DNA of 64,000 nucleotides from Sebastes aleutianus (Eukaryota > Chordata > Actinopteri > Perciformes > Sebastidae), in assembly GCA_916700875.1 (NCBI GenBank), contig CAKAKS010000034.1, positions 17,761,718 through 17,825,717 of the forward strand. Direction: 5' to 3'. Of the stretch, positions 35,501-46,978 are shown piece by piece (the stretch's first letter is position 1; every line of letters begins with the position of its first letter). The position numbers and the translations under genes were made by a program. The notes under the pieces are model-generated. The model had not been told where the DNA came from, did no database searches, and was given only the letters and a program-made list of their open reading frames with translations.

Positions 35501-38500
35501 CAGGTGATTATACACTAAAGAAAACATAGTTATGAATATTATATTCCATTTTTGCTAATAGATCCCCTGAAAAGTTACACACTGTTCCTTTAAAGTCTGA
35601 TGTTCTGTTGTCTTTAGTCTCTCAAAGTTTTGATTTTTTTTTTGCAAGTTACACTGCTGCTGTATTTTATTTTAAAAGACAGATAAATAAAAAAAAAAAG
35701 TTGTTACCATTCAGACAACAATGCAAAATCTTTAGAGTATTTCTGCAGCATTAAACCTTTAAACAAATAATATAGTTACATTAATATACAATTGTATGCC
35801 TCTATATTGTTTACCTTCCATAAATAATAATACACGTTAGTTATCAACCCAGTATTGTTGTTGCCTTTCACTTTACACTAGTAGTAGTGGTGGTGGGATT
35901 CACAGGCAACAACCTGCTCTGCTGTTGTACTAACTCAGGATAAGAATGTCTGCTATAAATGTCTAAATCGTAACTGTTAAATTTTTACAGGGGGTTTGGT
36001 TGGCAGGCGTACAATTGTTGTCCCTCATTATGTTTTAAGTAATTTACAGCTCTCGGGGAGGCTGTGCTGCTCTGAGAATGAGCGTGGGCTCAACAACAGC
36101 ATGGAGACTCAGTGATAACCCAACAAATTAACTCAAACAAATGCCTTTTTTTGGAAAAGCAGAGTGAACTGGAGAAACATGCTCTGATGTCTGTTTAAAT
36201 TCCAAGTTGTTTGCGTGTACAGTATATCTGAGAGAAGCTGCATGGCCACTGTGCATCATATCTGATGAACAAAAGCTTACAGTTCAGGACAGAAACAAGA
36301 TATGAAACACGAATGGGAACCTGAAACTAAATGGTGAAATCCTCATCTGCATACGTGTATATCTTTGTGTATCACCTCGCAGGACTCTCTGGACGAGCTG
36401 GAGATGGACGACTACTGGAAGGAGGTGGAGAATATTACCCGCTCAGGAGGAGAAGAAGCAGCGGGGAGGGAAGAAGGTGGAGGAGAAGGGGAAGTGCAAG
36501 AGGAGGAGCAGCAGAAAATTCCTGAGGGTAGAATACACCGTGTCCATGGATAGACCTGAAAGACACATAAATTTCCCCTTTTCTTTCATCTGTTAGTGCA
36601 CACGGACATTTCACATTGATTTAGAGCATTCTACTTACAGAAGAGAAAGTAGTGGCAGAGTTTGATCATAGACATATGTGTGGTTTTCCAGACATGGACG
36701 GATTACAATATAATGGGCTCCCGAGCACAGACATGATCTGGAGTGACTGTTATTATGCAAATGCTACAGTAGCTGTTTATCAAAAACACACTACCAGTTC
36801 AGACTAGCTATGCGTTGCCTTGCATAAGAGGTATGCAATTCTTGTGTTTATATTTGTGAGTCTTATTTAGCCTGTTTATGAAGACTATTGTTCTCTGGAG
36901 CAAACACACACTTCCTGTATAGTATGTATGTGTGTGTGTGTGTCCTGCTCTTGTCTGTGGTTACACCTTTCCCTTTCCTGCACCTGTAGAGCTGTGTCTT
37001 ACATGGTGATAAATAGAGGCTTCGGTCTCCCCCTTTCCCTCATTTTGAGTCACACAATAGCGATACTGATTTATTATCATCTCAGGAACTAAATAACAAA
37101 AATGAAAGTCCCTTATCTTCTTCTCGTTTTCTCTTTCAGAAGGCGAACAGGAGGAGGCGTGGCTTACAGAGGCGGGGCTAGCACGGCTGTTTGATGATTC
37201 ACTGGCAGCTGACGGAGATCAGGTGTCAATTATCTCTCCTGTATTTAAATAGTTATAGTCCAGGCTGAGTCATAGTTTATCAGTTTCATATTTGCAGTAC
37301 TGTACTGTTTACTTAATATGACATGCTTTGAATCTGCTTGTGAGTCAAGAATGTATTTTACAGAAGACAGACTGACTAAAGAAGGCGTTATGTAGGTGGA
37401 GAGATATACTGTATAGATATTAAAACTGTTGACTCATGCTTGATTCTGATTGATTGACCGACAGGAAGAAGACAGCGCGGTGTTCCTGTCCACGCTGACC
37501 AGGTCTCAGGCGGCGGCGGTCGAACGTCGTGTGACATCGCTACAGCAGACGTTGTTACGCCGACGCAACCGGCAACATGTTCCTGATGTTAGGGATATAT
37601 TCAGACCTCCTGAAAAGGTTAGGAGATGCACACACCCACATGAACACAAACTAATTATATTCTATCTAGGGCTGCAACTAACGATTATTTTTGTCGATTA
37701 ATCGATTAGTTGTTTGGCCACAACTCAAAGATATTCCATTTACTGTCATGGAGGAGTAAAGAAACCAGAAATATTCACATTTAAGAAGCTGGAATCAGAG
37801 AATTTGGGACTTTTTTTCTTTAAAAAATGACTCAAACAGATTATTCTGATAATAGTTGGCAATTAATTTAATAGTTGACAACTAATCGATTAATCGTTGC
37901 AGCTCTAATTATGTCAACATGAAAGAGTATCTGAGAGGATAAACTTGAAACACCAGAGAAAATACATGTACAGGTGTTCAGCTGTAAACTGTGACACTGA
38001 CTAGAATTAATTTCAATCAAACGTTTTAATCTGTGTAAGTCAAAATTTAAGATCTCATTAAAGGAAGCTCTACATTTTGGGAAATGCGCTTGATTGCTTT
38101 CTTACTGAGAGTTAGTTGAGGAGATTGATACCACTCTCATGTGCTTAAATCAGTCGTACACACAGTACTGTCCAATCTGTGGACACGTTGCTACGATGTT
38201 TGTATGCACAAAATACTTGTGTAATTATGCTGGTATTGCTAACAATGGCTTACCTGGCTGTGGAAAGCCCCATTAAGTTTTCCAACTTGTTGTACTGGAA
38301 CACGGTCAACTCGGGTGTGACGTCATTCCCAGCTCCGACATCCGATTTCCGAGGTAAATGGAACGCAGCATTATGCATTGATGCTAAGTTAAGCTGATTG
38401 AGGTCTGCCACAGTCTGTCACAGTTTGATAGCATGAATTGAACATCCCACCACAACACACAAATGAGACATTTCCTTCTTTTTTTTATTACCACAAAGGA

Positions 38501-41500
38501 AGTGGTCACAACTTTGCTAAATATGCGTTTGTTGTTACTTCTCCAGTCTGGCAGTAATCAGTCACCAATTACCAAGCTGTTTTTTTATACCACCAAATCC
38601 CACTCCATATCTGCTAAACCAAGTCCCTTCAATACTCTGGACTGACTGGATTCATATTCAAAATATGGAAAATGTATTGATTTGGGTAGAAGTAAAAGTA
38701 CTATGTCTTCTCTAAACTACTCCGGTCAGCAGAATAAACAAGAGTCTTGCACATTGTTTCACTTGGATGCAGTTTGTCCACTAATTAACAGAAAAGATAA
38801 TATGTAACATGTAAAATGTAACAGAGAGGGTGATCTGTGTGAACATTACTCTGTGTGCCGTACAGTTATGTGTGTCTGTGTTGTGCTTTGTGCTGCAGGA
38901 TGAGGAGCCCAGTAAACCTAAAGGGGGAAGTGAGAACGGACAAAAAGATGTCACTTCGGCTGGTGCGTTCTACATACTCCTGCACACACACACACACACA
39001 CACACATGTACAGTATGAGTCACCATGGAGAATGACTAACTGAGGCCCAAATAACCTTCTGCCTGGCAACTCATACTCACATACAAATAATAGAAAAGAG
39101 AAGATATAACACGATACAGTGTGATACAATATGATAGAAAACAATACAACACAGGTGATGTTTACAGGAAGTGCTGTTTGTGGCTACTCTAAAAATGGAA
39201 TAATATTTCCATCATCTCAGATCTACACAGTAGAGGTGGGACTCACTAGAGGTCCCACGATACGATATTTTAACAATACTTAAGTCATGATGTTATTGCG
39301 ATTTTAAACATTTTGCGATACGGTGAGTATTGAGATAAGATATATTGCGATTTATTATCTTTTTCAACTGCAAATTGTTCAGTTTGTCAACATTTGTTTT
39401 ATCTAATAAGATACAGTTTTCACTCTGTTCATCTCAGAGGTTTCATTCACATATCTTGAGGTCAGAGGTCAAGGGAGCCCTTTGAAAATGTCCATGCCAG
39501 TTTTCCTTGCCAAAATTTAGCACAACTTTAGAGCGTTATTTAGCATTCTTCCCGACGACCTAACATAACGCGGTTGGTACCAATGGATTCCTTAGGTTTT
39601 CTAGTTTCATATGATACCAGCATCTTCCACTCTAGCTTTAAGACTGAGCCCACTACAACCTCTGAAAGACAGAATAGCGACAAGGCCTGCCGTTTGGCCG
39701 TCAGATTGTTAAGAGGTTGATAGGTTTTTTTCCCCCACCCCTACTACACAACACCAGAATGCTTAACTTTTCTATATACAGTAGTACTTTAAATGGGTGG
39801 AAAAGTCAGGGAATAAAATGTTGAGTTTGTTCACCGATAGACAAGCTATAGCTATAAAAAAAAAGCAGCAGGCCTCTCTTTCTTCCTCTTTATGCTTCAG
39901 TGACTTAAACACTGTGGCATTATCTACAGAAAAGCACATTTAATTGTCTGTCCCTGCGTATATACAACTGAACTTTGCCTACATAAACACATTTGTACAT
40001 CACTACGTGTGTGGTCTTATCTTTTATTTCTTTTTTCTGTGTGTGTGTCCCAGCAGAAACGGAGACCGAGCTCAACGTTGAAGTGGCGTTTTCAGAGCAG
40101 GCGCTCACTTACAGGGACAACCACCAAAGGTCAAAGGTCATAATGAGCCCGAACTCACCTGACGACAAACTACCGGTAAGTCACACACACACACACAAGT
40201 ACACAAAGGCTGTGTGAACATTCACGTCCTCAGGTGTGTGTTTCTTTACTGAGCCAATGGTGTAGCTACAATGAATAAACTGCGTGCACTGATTTAACGC
40301 TTTGGCATGCAGTTATAGGAAGGGACATTTTGAATTGCGCTCTTGCTGTTAGCATTTTTCAGTGCAAGTTTATATTAGAGCTTGTATTGATAACTTATTA
40401 ATTGTTGTGGGGTCAATGATTACCCAGAGATAGCAGATACAGACACCTGACAACAGTCATTTAAGAACCTTTACTGCACAAGATTGTTATTTTTATTGCT
40501 CATCGTGCACTTTTAAGTGTGACAAAATGTCTTTATTGCACCTGAATGTAATGTCATCAGCTTAATACTGAACAAAGTTTGATATTAGCTGCCATTTAGA
40601 TGTTTGTCTTGCAGTTTTACAACAAGAAAAATATTTACTTTATGATCACAAGTTTTACATTATGCTCTATAGATGCTAATCTTAAGGTATAGTTTAGTCA
40701 GGTTGTTTTATCGTGTTGCCTTTTGTCCCTATAATGTAATAAAAACAGGATATAGAGTGGAGAATGAAATGTAAAATGTAGAGTTGGGCAATATATCGAT
40801 ATTATATCGATATCGCGGTATGAGACTAGATATCGTCTTCGATTTTGGATATTGTAATGTGGCATAAGTGTTGTCTTTTCCTGGTTTTAAAGGCTACATT
40901 ACAGTAAAGTGATGTCATTTTCTGAACTTACCAGACTGTTCTAGCTGTTTTTTTTATTTCCCTTCACCCACTGAGTCATTATATCCACATTAGTGATGAT
41001 TATTTATCAAAACCCTCATTGTGTAAATATTTTGTCAACCCTACAATATCATCATTGGTCAAAAATATCATGATATTTGATTTTCTCCATATCGCGCAGC
41101 CCTAGTGATATCCAACAACATACATTAGAATATTGTTTGTATAGTTAGTGACAGTTAAACAGTTAGACTTTCATTAAGCATACATTATGGCTCACAGGTT
41201 GTGTTGCACATCAGCAGAAAGCAGCGTTTGAGTGCTGGTCTGTGGTGCCATCTAGTGGTTGAAGCTGGTATTACTGATCCTCAGTGCTATGTGGTCATAA
41301 AAGGTCTCTATAGTCACCTCACATCCAATCCAGTCAGTTCAGTATGACACAGCCCCCACTCGGCATTCAAAATGAAAGTAAATACGGTCAATTTAATTTA
41401 GCGCAGTGTTTACTTTTAATATTTCCTCCCACAGTCACTGACGCCCCTCTGTCTCCCTCTCTCTTTGTTTGTCCTCTCCAGAACTTCAAGCTGCTCCGAG

Positions 41501-44500
41501 ATAAAACAGGTCAGACCAGAATAGGAGATCTGTCTCCTCTGGATATGAAAAAGGTGAGTAAGAGAAATGTGTAAGGACAAGATATTAAGATCTGTTGATG
41601 CATACAGTATATGTCTGTTTATTTTATGATGCCTTCATGAGACAAACTGCCCTATAAGAGATGAGTTAGCGGAGTTATTCCAAAAACCAGTTACTATTTA
41701 ATATCATTTTCTTGTATTATACAGTATATATATATATATATATATTTTGTCTGTTTGTAATGTTATATCAGGTGCGAAGACTGGTGCTTGTGGAGTCGAC
41801 AGCTCTGTTTGACACCGCTGGGATCGACCTGAAGGCACACAAAGCTGTCAAAGTAAAGAGTAAAGGTACAGACAAACACAATCATACACACTCATTCACT
41901 CTGTAACTGTTGTATTAACACAGACATACACAACTGGTAAAGCCCGGAAGATAAACATGCTTTCTCACCACACACAAAAATGAACACACTCAGACATGTA
42001 TAATAAGAGCATTTACACAAAGATTGATATATGCAAACACAAGTCATTAGAAATAGCTCAAATGAATACAAAGTCTAGGTAAACATGTACAGTTAATGTA
42101 CTATATGAAGATATTTCTGTTTTACTAAATATTTGTGCTTGTGTGTGTGTGTGTGTGCAGAAAGTGGTCTATTTGGTGTTCCCCTTGCCACTTTATTGGA
42201 TCAGGACCAGAGGCGGGCTTCTGGGACCAAAGTGCCATTCATACTGCAGAGGGTGAGTGAGTCACACTGTCTGTCTGAGACATGGACGATTCAACATTAC
42301 AGCTGTGATGAGAGGAAAAAAAATACTGCTACCAGGTTATTAACAAGGTCCAAGAAACGTTAGCACATCACCCCTATCCTTCCTTGCATCCTTACACTGG
42401 CTCATTTCAGGATACACTTCAAAATCCTTCTAATTGACTACAAATCTCTGACTACAAATCTCCACCGTACATTTACCTCAGAGCTTCTCGCCCCTTTCAG
42501 CACCACCAGACCCCTCAGATCCACCACCACGCACTTTTATTCACTGGCTTTTAATTGTATATATTGTATATATGTCTCTATGCTTGCATGTGTATGCAGA
42601 TATGTCTGTCTTTGTGAAGCACATTGGTGCAAAACCTGTTTGCTTTTTAAAGTGCTATACAAATGAAAGAAATTTGGAGCTAGGGCTACAACTAACGATT
42701 ATTTTCATTGTTGATTAATCTGTTGATTATTGTTCTATAAAATGTCTGAAAATGGTGAAAAATGTTGATCAAAGCCCAATATGACGTCCTCAAATCTCTC
42801 GTTTTGTCCATAACTCAAAGATATTCAGTTTATTGTCACAGAGGAGTAAAGAAACCAGAAACTATTCACATTTAAGAAGCTGGAATCAGAGAATTTTTTT
42901 CTTAAAAACGTACTCAATCCGATTAATCGATTAATTTTAATAGTTGACAACTAATCGTTGCAGCTTTACTTGAAACTGGAAATCTTATGATAGTGTTTGA
43001 TCAAACAGCAGCAATATATCAATGCATCTTACTGTATTACCAACATGTACACACAGTGCAACTTGAATCTAAAGTATATGAGACTGGCGCTGTACTGCGA
43101 TCATTATAACCAATATGTCCAAGTTAAATTGTTTCTACTTGTGATGTTTTATCTTTATATCTTTCTCTCTCATTCCTAGCTTATTAGTCATATTGAGGAG
43201 GAGGGATTGAATACAGAGGGGCTGCTACGGATCCCTGGAGCGGCCACCAGAGTCAAGGTTGGTTTCACCGCCACCTCTACAGTCACATTATAAAATGTTA
43301 AGGTTGTTTTGTAGCTTTAGCAGAGTAAAGAGAGGTCGATACCAACATTATCCAACTACCAGCCTGTCATCGTGGTTGTTAGTATTAGCGACATGACTTG
43401 TCCTTGAGGTTGATAAAGTGTGCATCTGTCCCAAATCCAGTCACTGTGCCAGGATCTCGAGTCCTCTTTCTATGATGGGGTGTTTCCGTGGCAACAGTTG
43501 AAGCAGCACGATGCTGCTAGTCTTTTGAAGATGTTCATCAGGGAGTTGCCCCATCCATTGCTGACTGTGGAGTACCTCAACGCATTTATCGCTGTCAACA
43601 GTATGTATAGTGCCTGTTCATATTCTGCCTAATCCCTAGAGCTTTACAGCCACATGTACTTGCATTAAGCGTTTCTCTGTGTGTGTGTGTGTTTTAAAGA
43701 GCTCCCCACAAAGAAGCAGCAGCTGCAGGCTTTGAACCTGCTGGTCCTTTTGTTACCTGAAGCCAATCGGGACACTTTGAAGGTAAATGCTAACATGCAC
43801 TCAGTTTGAAAGGAGCTTCATATTTCACTTCAATAAATAAGAAACCTTTTAACTGCTTCTATTATAAATGTTATCTTTGTTTGCTCCTCCAGGCACTAGC
43901 GGAGTTTTTCCAGCGTGTGATCGACCACCAGGCCAAGAATAAAATGACCCTCAACAATGTCTCCGTTGTCATGGCACCCAACATCTTCATGTTCAAAGGC
44001 TTCCGCTCCAAGGTTACAGAGCAACAGGAGTTCTCCATGGCAACCAGCACGGCCAACATCGTCCGGCTGCTGATTCGATACCAGAATCTTCTCTGGACAG
44101 TAAGGATCAAAAAGATCAAATCACCACTGTAAACAACAAGCTGTACATTTATGACCATGTCAACACTTATATAGTTGAAATCAATGCGTATGGAGGATGG
44201 TGTGTGCCAAGGTTACTAAATCTCCCTTTTGTGTGTGTGTGTGCATCTTTTCTCCAGATCCCCAAGTTCATTATGACGCAGGTCAGACATCAAAACACTG
44301 AAAGCCATCGGAAACAAAATAAAGAGAGAGCTGTGAGGAAGCTGCTGAAGAAGATAACCACTGACAAACCATCAGATAAAGCTGTCCCTGAGGTAGGAGT
44401 CTTAATTCTGTGGTTGTGTAGCTGTCAGCGACATATTGATATTGATTGGAACTTAATCATTTAGTTGCCACCCATATCCAGCTTGTTTTAGAGTAAAGCA

Positions 44501-45900
44501 CCATATGCCTCAGCTCCAATATCACCAGTAAACAACCAGTGAAGGTGTCAGAGCCACAGCAAAGTGGTAGTTTCCCTACATCTTTTGATACTGATTATGT
44601 ATGGAAGTGCCAGATACATAAATTATAGTTAAACTGAAATAGTAAGACACAATAAAAACCCTTAATAGTCACAATTTGATACCAACCAGTCATCCTGTGG
44701 TGGTCATAATATGTGCAGCACTATTTCTCAATACAGTTTATTGAGAAACAGTGACATCTAGTGGTGATGTATAGGAATGTTGTTCCTATGTGGGTAGACG
44801 GGTATCTTTTCTTTTGGTGCAACATGTGGGCATCAGGAGCCAAATACAGGACAGTCAGTCATAGGATACTTATCCCTATCACGCTGGTGCAATGGTTTTC
44901 ACCCTTTCATATATACAATATATGTATTTTAATTGAATGTATTTAGTAATAATGAGCACAAAACATTTAAAAACATTTGAAAATTTCACACACATTTACT
45001 GATTTTTCGTTTCTTGTAGGTCTTTGGTTATAATAGTGAAAGACCGATTATAGCAGCATATTAGAGAGTACTGTTCTTCTTGACAACATAGCAGTGACTG
45101 AGTAACTACGGCAACACTTGACCCTGCATGCTCCGCTAAGTGCTGTTAGACCAAACAGTGTTTGGAGTTTATTAAACAGAAGAGCAGGAATTTATCCAAG
45201 TCCACATTCTTGTTGTCTGAAGTCGACGCCTCTCGATGTGAGTGTTTGTGTGTGTGACGAGGACAGTGTTTCACTTTGTGTCGGCGTGATTGACTGTTTG
45301 TTTCTCTGTCCCCGTCTGTGTTTACAACCAGGAGAGTTCGCAGGGATTCATTCGAGTTCAAGCACCACAGTTCAGTAAAGTGTCCATGGCTGTTCAGCTT
45401 ACTGGAGAGCTGCAGGCTGCTGATGTGTTGACACGCTTCCTCAGCCAGGACAGGTAATGTGTATACATACAGTACTACTCATACAAATACACACACAGTC
45501 CTCTCTTTGTGTCTCCTTAACTCGTACTTTCTCTCTTTGTCCTCCCAGTTACGCGGCAGTGAAACGAGAAGAGCTGTGTCTCTATGAGATTGGTGGAAAC
45601 ATCAGTAAGTCCTGATCTATTAATTACAATGTTTGGATTTTGTATATTCTCTGCTGATAACCTAGATAGTGAGCCAACAGACATAATGGTGAAGAAATAT
45701 ACTTCCCGTTGTGGGTCTAAAGGCCATAGACGAGTGCAGTAATCCAGCATAGTTATAATAACTACACCATGCGTCACTCTCTGCCTCTCTTTATCTGTCG
45801 TCCCTCAGAGGAGAGATGTCTAGATGGGGAAACGTACATGAAAGACCTCATCCAGCTGAACCCTACAGCCGAATGGGTCATCAAAGCTGTGCAGCGATAA
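25777..45900 (+). CDS. arhgap18: Rho GTPase-activating protein 18
   Basis: Eighteen coding exons: 25777-25913, 34854-35118, 36383-36527, 37140-37222, 37465-37617, 38899-38962, 40057-40175, 41482-41553, 41772-41865, 42161-42252, 43180-43257, 43441-43600, 43700-43782, 43893-44099, 44258-44392, 45332-45453, 45549-45604 and 45809-45900. They join in frame to about 718 residues (human 663). The N-terminus SQGVVLTGYH, then DSLDELEMDDYW and FLSTLTRSQAAAVERRV, identify ARHGAP18 over ARHGAP28/40. The RhoGAP domain spans about residues 390-590: arginine finger near residue 425 in GLLRIPGAATRVK, then KQHDAASLLKMFIRELPHPL and the NNVSVVMAPNIFM asparagine block. The C-terminus GETYMKDLIQLNPTAEWVIK is family-typical. 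The enzyme speeds GTP hydrolysis by RhoA-type GTPases and affects stress fibres and cell shape. Exon 2 has an in-frame 6-residue repeat. Exon 7 has alternative acceptors three bases apart. Confidence 0.95.
26463..26900 (-). mobile_element. LINE 3'-end fragment in ARHGAP18 intron 1
   Basis: After an (ATA)n tract, the sequence TCTTTATTTGTATAGCACC and TTTCAAAGTGCTTGCACAG is the reversed 3' tail typical of fish LINEs. Further on, GGCTGTTCCACAGGCTAGGG and GGCAAAGGCCCTGTCACCC correspond to the reversed end of the ORF. It is truncated and inactive. Confidence 0.6.
26990..27750. repeat. Two GCTGCAACTAACGATTA-family elements
   Basis: About 26990-27405 is a reversed copy: it contains GATTCCAGCTTCTTAAATGTG and TTTCTTTACTCCTCTATGAC and ends AGTTGCAGCCCTAA. 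About 27490-27750 is a related copy with TTAATCGTTTAGTC at the left and CAACTAATCATTG at the right. Other copies lie at 37668 and 42683. They are non-coding. Confidence 0.6.
28309..28351. repeat. (TG)n microsatellite
   Basis: About twenty TG dinucleotides in ARHGAP18 intron 1. The overlapping open frames (CVCV / THTH) are artefacts. Confidence 0.95.
28516..28560. repeat. (ACAG)n microsatellite
   Basis: About eleven perfect tetranucleotide units in ARHGAP18 intron 1. Confidence 0.95.
29330..29655. repeat. Copy of the GGTTAGCTTAGC-family element
   Basis: It begins ACATTTTGGGAAATATGC, contains GCTGAGAGTTAGATGAGAAG and GCTAGCTGTTTCCCCCTG, and ends GCAAGTATTCCTTTAAG. It is the short form of the element with inverted ends at 4452-5656. 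Confidence 0.6.
29725..30282. mobile_element. Non-autonomous inverted-repeat element, complete copy
   Basis: The left end reads AAAGGGACAGTGTGTAGG; the right end reads TTACACACTGCTCCTTT. These form imperfect terminal inverted repeats, flanked on both sides by TTAA-like bases. It interrupts a repeat of the AAGTAAAAGTA family whose pieces remain at 29656-29724 and 30283-30345. A partial copy lies at 35269-35596. The shared interior includes GTTTGGTTTGTCCGTTCTGG and CGCTCCCTATGTAGATATG. No transposase is present. Confidence 0.7.
30567..30602. repeat. (CA)n microsatellite
   Basis: About eighteen CA units in ARHGAP18 intron 1. Confidence 0.95.
31430..31735. repeat. Dispersed repeat with internal duplication
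   Basis: The phrase AAAAGT(T/C)A(A/G)GGGATCACCAAAGT occurs at about 31506 and again at about 31611, and the element ends ATGCCGCTAGCGTGGCTAAAA. It is the kind of intronic repeat seen across teleosts; no coding potential. Confidence 0.5.
32559..32589. repeat. (TG)n microsatellite
   Basis: About fifteen TG units in ARHGAP18 intron 1. The rest of the intron from 32590 to 34330 is AT-rich unique-looking sequence with a short (GGCTT)n run at 34135-34158 and no gene seen. Confidence 0.9.
34336..34563. repeat. Short inverted-repeat element with GATTAGTCGAC ends
   Basis: It starts AGGGCTGCCCCCTCATGGTC followed by GATTAGTCGACTGATCG, and ends GATTAGTCGACTGAG then TTGGTCGAGGACAGCC. The ends are imperfect inverted repeats; the interior is non-coding. 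It lies 290 bases upstream of ARHGAP18 exon 2. Confidence 0.65.
35269..35596. repeat. Partial copy of the AAAGGGACAG element in ARHGAP18 intron 2
   Basis: It shares GTTTGGTTTGTCCGTTCTGG, CTACTGTAGAAACATGG, CTCCCTATGTAGATATGAAG and the right end TTACACACTGTTCCTTT with 29725-30282, but lacks about 230 bases of the interior. Confidence 0.75.
37668..37909. mobile_element. Complete GCTGCAACTAACGATTA element in ARHGAP18 intron 5
   Basis: It is about 242 bases long, beginning TAGGGCTGCAACTAACGATT and ending TTAATCGTTGCAGCTCTA, which is a near-perfect terminal inverted repeat. The interior contains GAGGAGTAAAGAAACCAG and AAGAAGCTGGAATCAGAG. It is the cleanest copy of a family with at least five copies in this window. 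Confidence 0.75.
39240..39690. repeat. Dispersed element with GATACGATAT end
   Basis: It starts CTAGAGGTCCCACGATACG, contains TTGAGGTCAGAGGTCAAGGG, CCATGCCAGTTTTCCTTGCC and TTTAGCACAACTTTAGAGCG, and shares short blocks with the element at 6896-7346. It lies in ARHGAP18 intron 6. A (CA)n tract is nearby at 38983-39005. Confidence 0.5.
40776..41106. mobile_element. Short element with GGGCAATATATCGATAT ends
   Basis: It begins GTTGGGCAATATATCGATAT and ends TCTCCATATCGCGCAGCCCTA, giving imperfect inverted ends. The 330-base interior is non-coding. It is related in style to the element inside 4766-5098. It lies in ARHGAP18 intron 7. Confidence 0.6.
42365..42666 (+). mobile_element. LINE 3'-end fragment in ARHGAP18 intron 10
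   Basis: Translated on the plus strand with small gaps it gives the usual C-terminus of fish LINE ORF2 (FRIHFKILLIDYKSL, TTRPLRSTT). The 3' tail TTTTTAAAGTGCTATACAAATG follows. It is truncated at its 5' side. Confidence 0.6.
42683..42968. mobile_element. GCTACAACTAACGATTA element, second clear copy
   Basis: It begins CTAGGGCTACAACTAACGAT and ends CAACTAATCGTTGCAGCTTTA. It is similar along its length to 37668-37909 and lies directly after the LINE fragment. Confidence 0.7.
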
Positions 45901-46124
45901 CCTCCTTCCTACCATCCTGCCCTGCTGGATAACAGACTGCTCCGATCTGCCACTGTGTACTATACTGAGAGGAGACGTCACCTGGTTCTCTGTGGTTTCT
46001 GCTGGTTCTGGATGGACTCGGACCGTTTGCTTGTAGCAATGATTTTTGAACACAGGTGGTTTCACACAAATGGTTTGTCCTGAAAACTGCCCAAAAAAAA
46101 TACAAGTAGTCTAACGACAGTTTT

Positions 46125-46640
46125 AAAGAGGACCTATTATGCTTTTGTGCTTTTTCCTCTTTCCTTTACTGTTTTATATATATATTTTTTGTGCAAATAA
46201 AAGGTCTGCAAAGTTACAAAGCCCAAAGTCCACGCCACAGGGAGTTACTCTCCCCCACAGAAACACTGCTCCCAAACTGCCCGAAACGCCTTGCTTGAAG
46301 TCCCGCCTTTTCTTCCGTAACGTGGTGATGTCACCAAGTAACACTCTTGCATAATACCTGCCTAGCAGCATGTTTGGCACGCCCTAAAACAAAGCTAGTT
46401 AGAGCGGAGCTGGAACAGAGTCCGAAGGGTTTGGTTCGGTTGACCGATCAGAGCAGAGTGGGCTTTTCAGGGCAGGAGCTCAGTCAGAGCGTTTCAGACC
46501 GAGGGTGAAAAGAGGTGCTGCAGCACAGCCAGTTTAAGAAAAATAAAGCGTTTTTTTTAACATTTAAGTACGTAAACATGTTCTAGTACAAACCTAAAAT
46601 CCAAGTATGCATCTGATAATGCGCATAATAGGTCCTCTTT
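46125..46640. mobile_element. Non-autonomous element with perfect 17-bp inverted ends
   Basis: The left end AAAGAGGACCTATTATG (46125-46141) is the exact reverse complement of the right end at 46624-46640. The 516-base element encodes no transposase. It contains AATAAA hexamers at 46196 and near 46539, and starts 225 bases after the ARHGAP18 stop codon. Confidence 0.85.
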
Positions 46641-46777
46641 GAAACGTATGAAACCTTTTTGGCGAAATCTATATTGTATTTTTTTTTTTCCTCCAGATTG
46701 CCAGACGAGAAAAAGGAAAATGATGTGCTTTGATATACAATAACACAGACTTTTCCATTTTTTTCCCTCCTACCTTA

Positions 46778-46978
46778 AGGCACGGTCACACATGTGCGAA
46801 TACAGGAAAATGACCATCGCCTAACCAGGCGATATTTGCCTGAAAATTTACCAAAGTTGAATTCCACTTGAATTTGGTACACCACCGGAAGCCAATGTTT
46901 TTTTTCACTTCGCTCACTTAGAGTAGGAGTGAACGGGAAGCGAACGTTAATTTCACGCATGTGTGACCGTACCTTTTT
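46778..46978. mobile_element. Short palindromic-end element
   Basis: The left end AAGGCACGGTCACACATG pairs with the right end CATGTGTGACCGTACCTTTT; the inverted repeats are about 20 bases with one or two mismatches. The element is about 200 bases and non-coding. It lies within the ARHGAP18 3' UTR if the distal poly(A) site is used. Confidence 0.75.
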
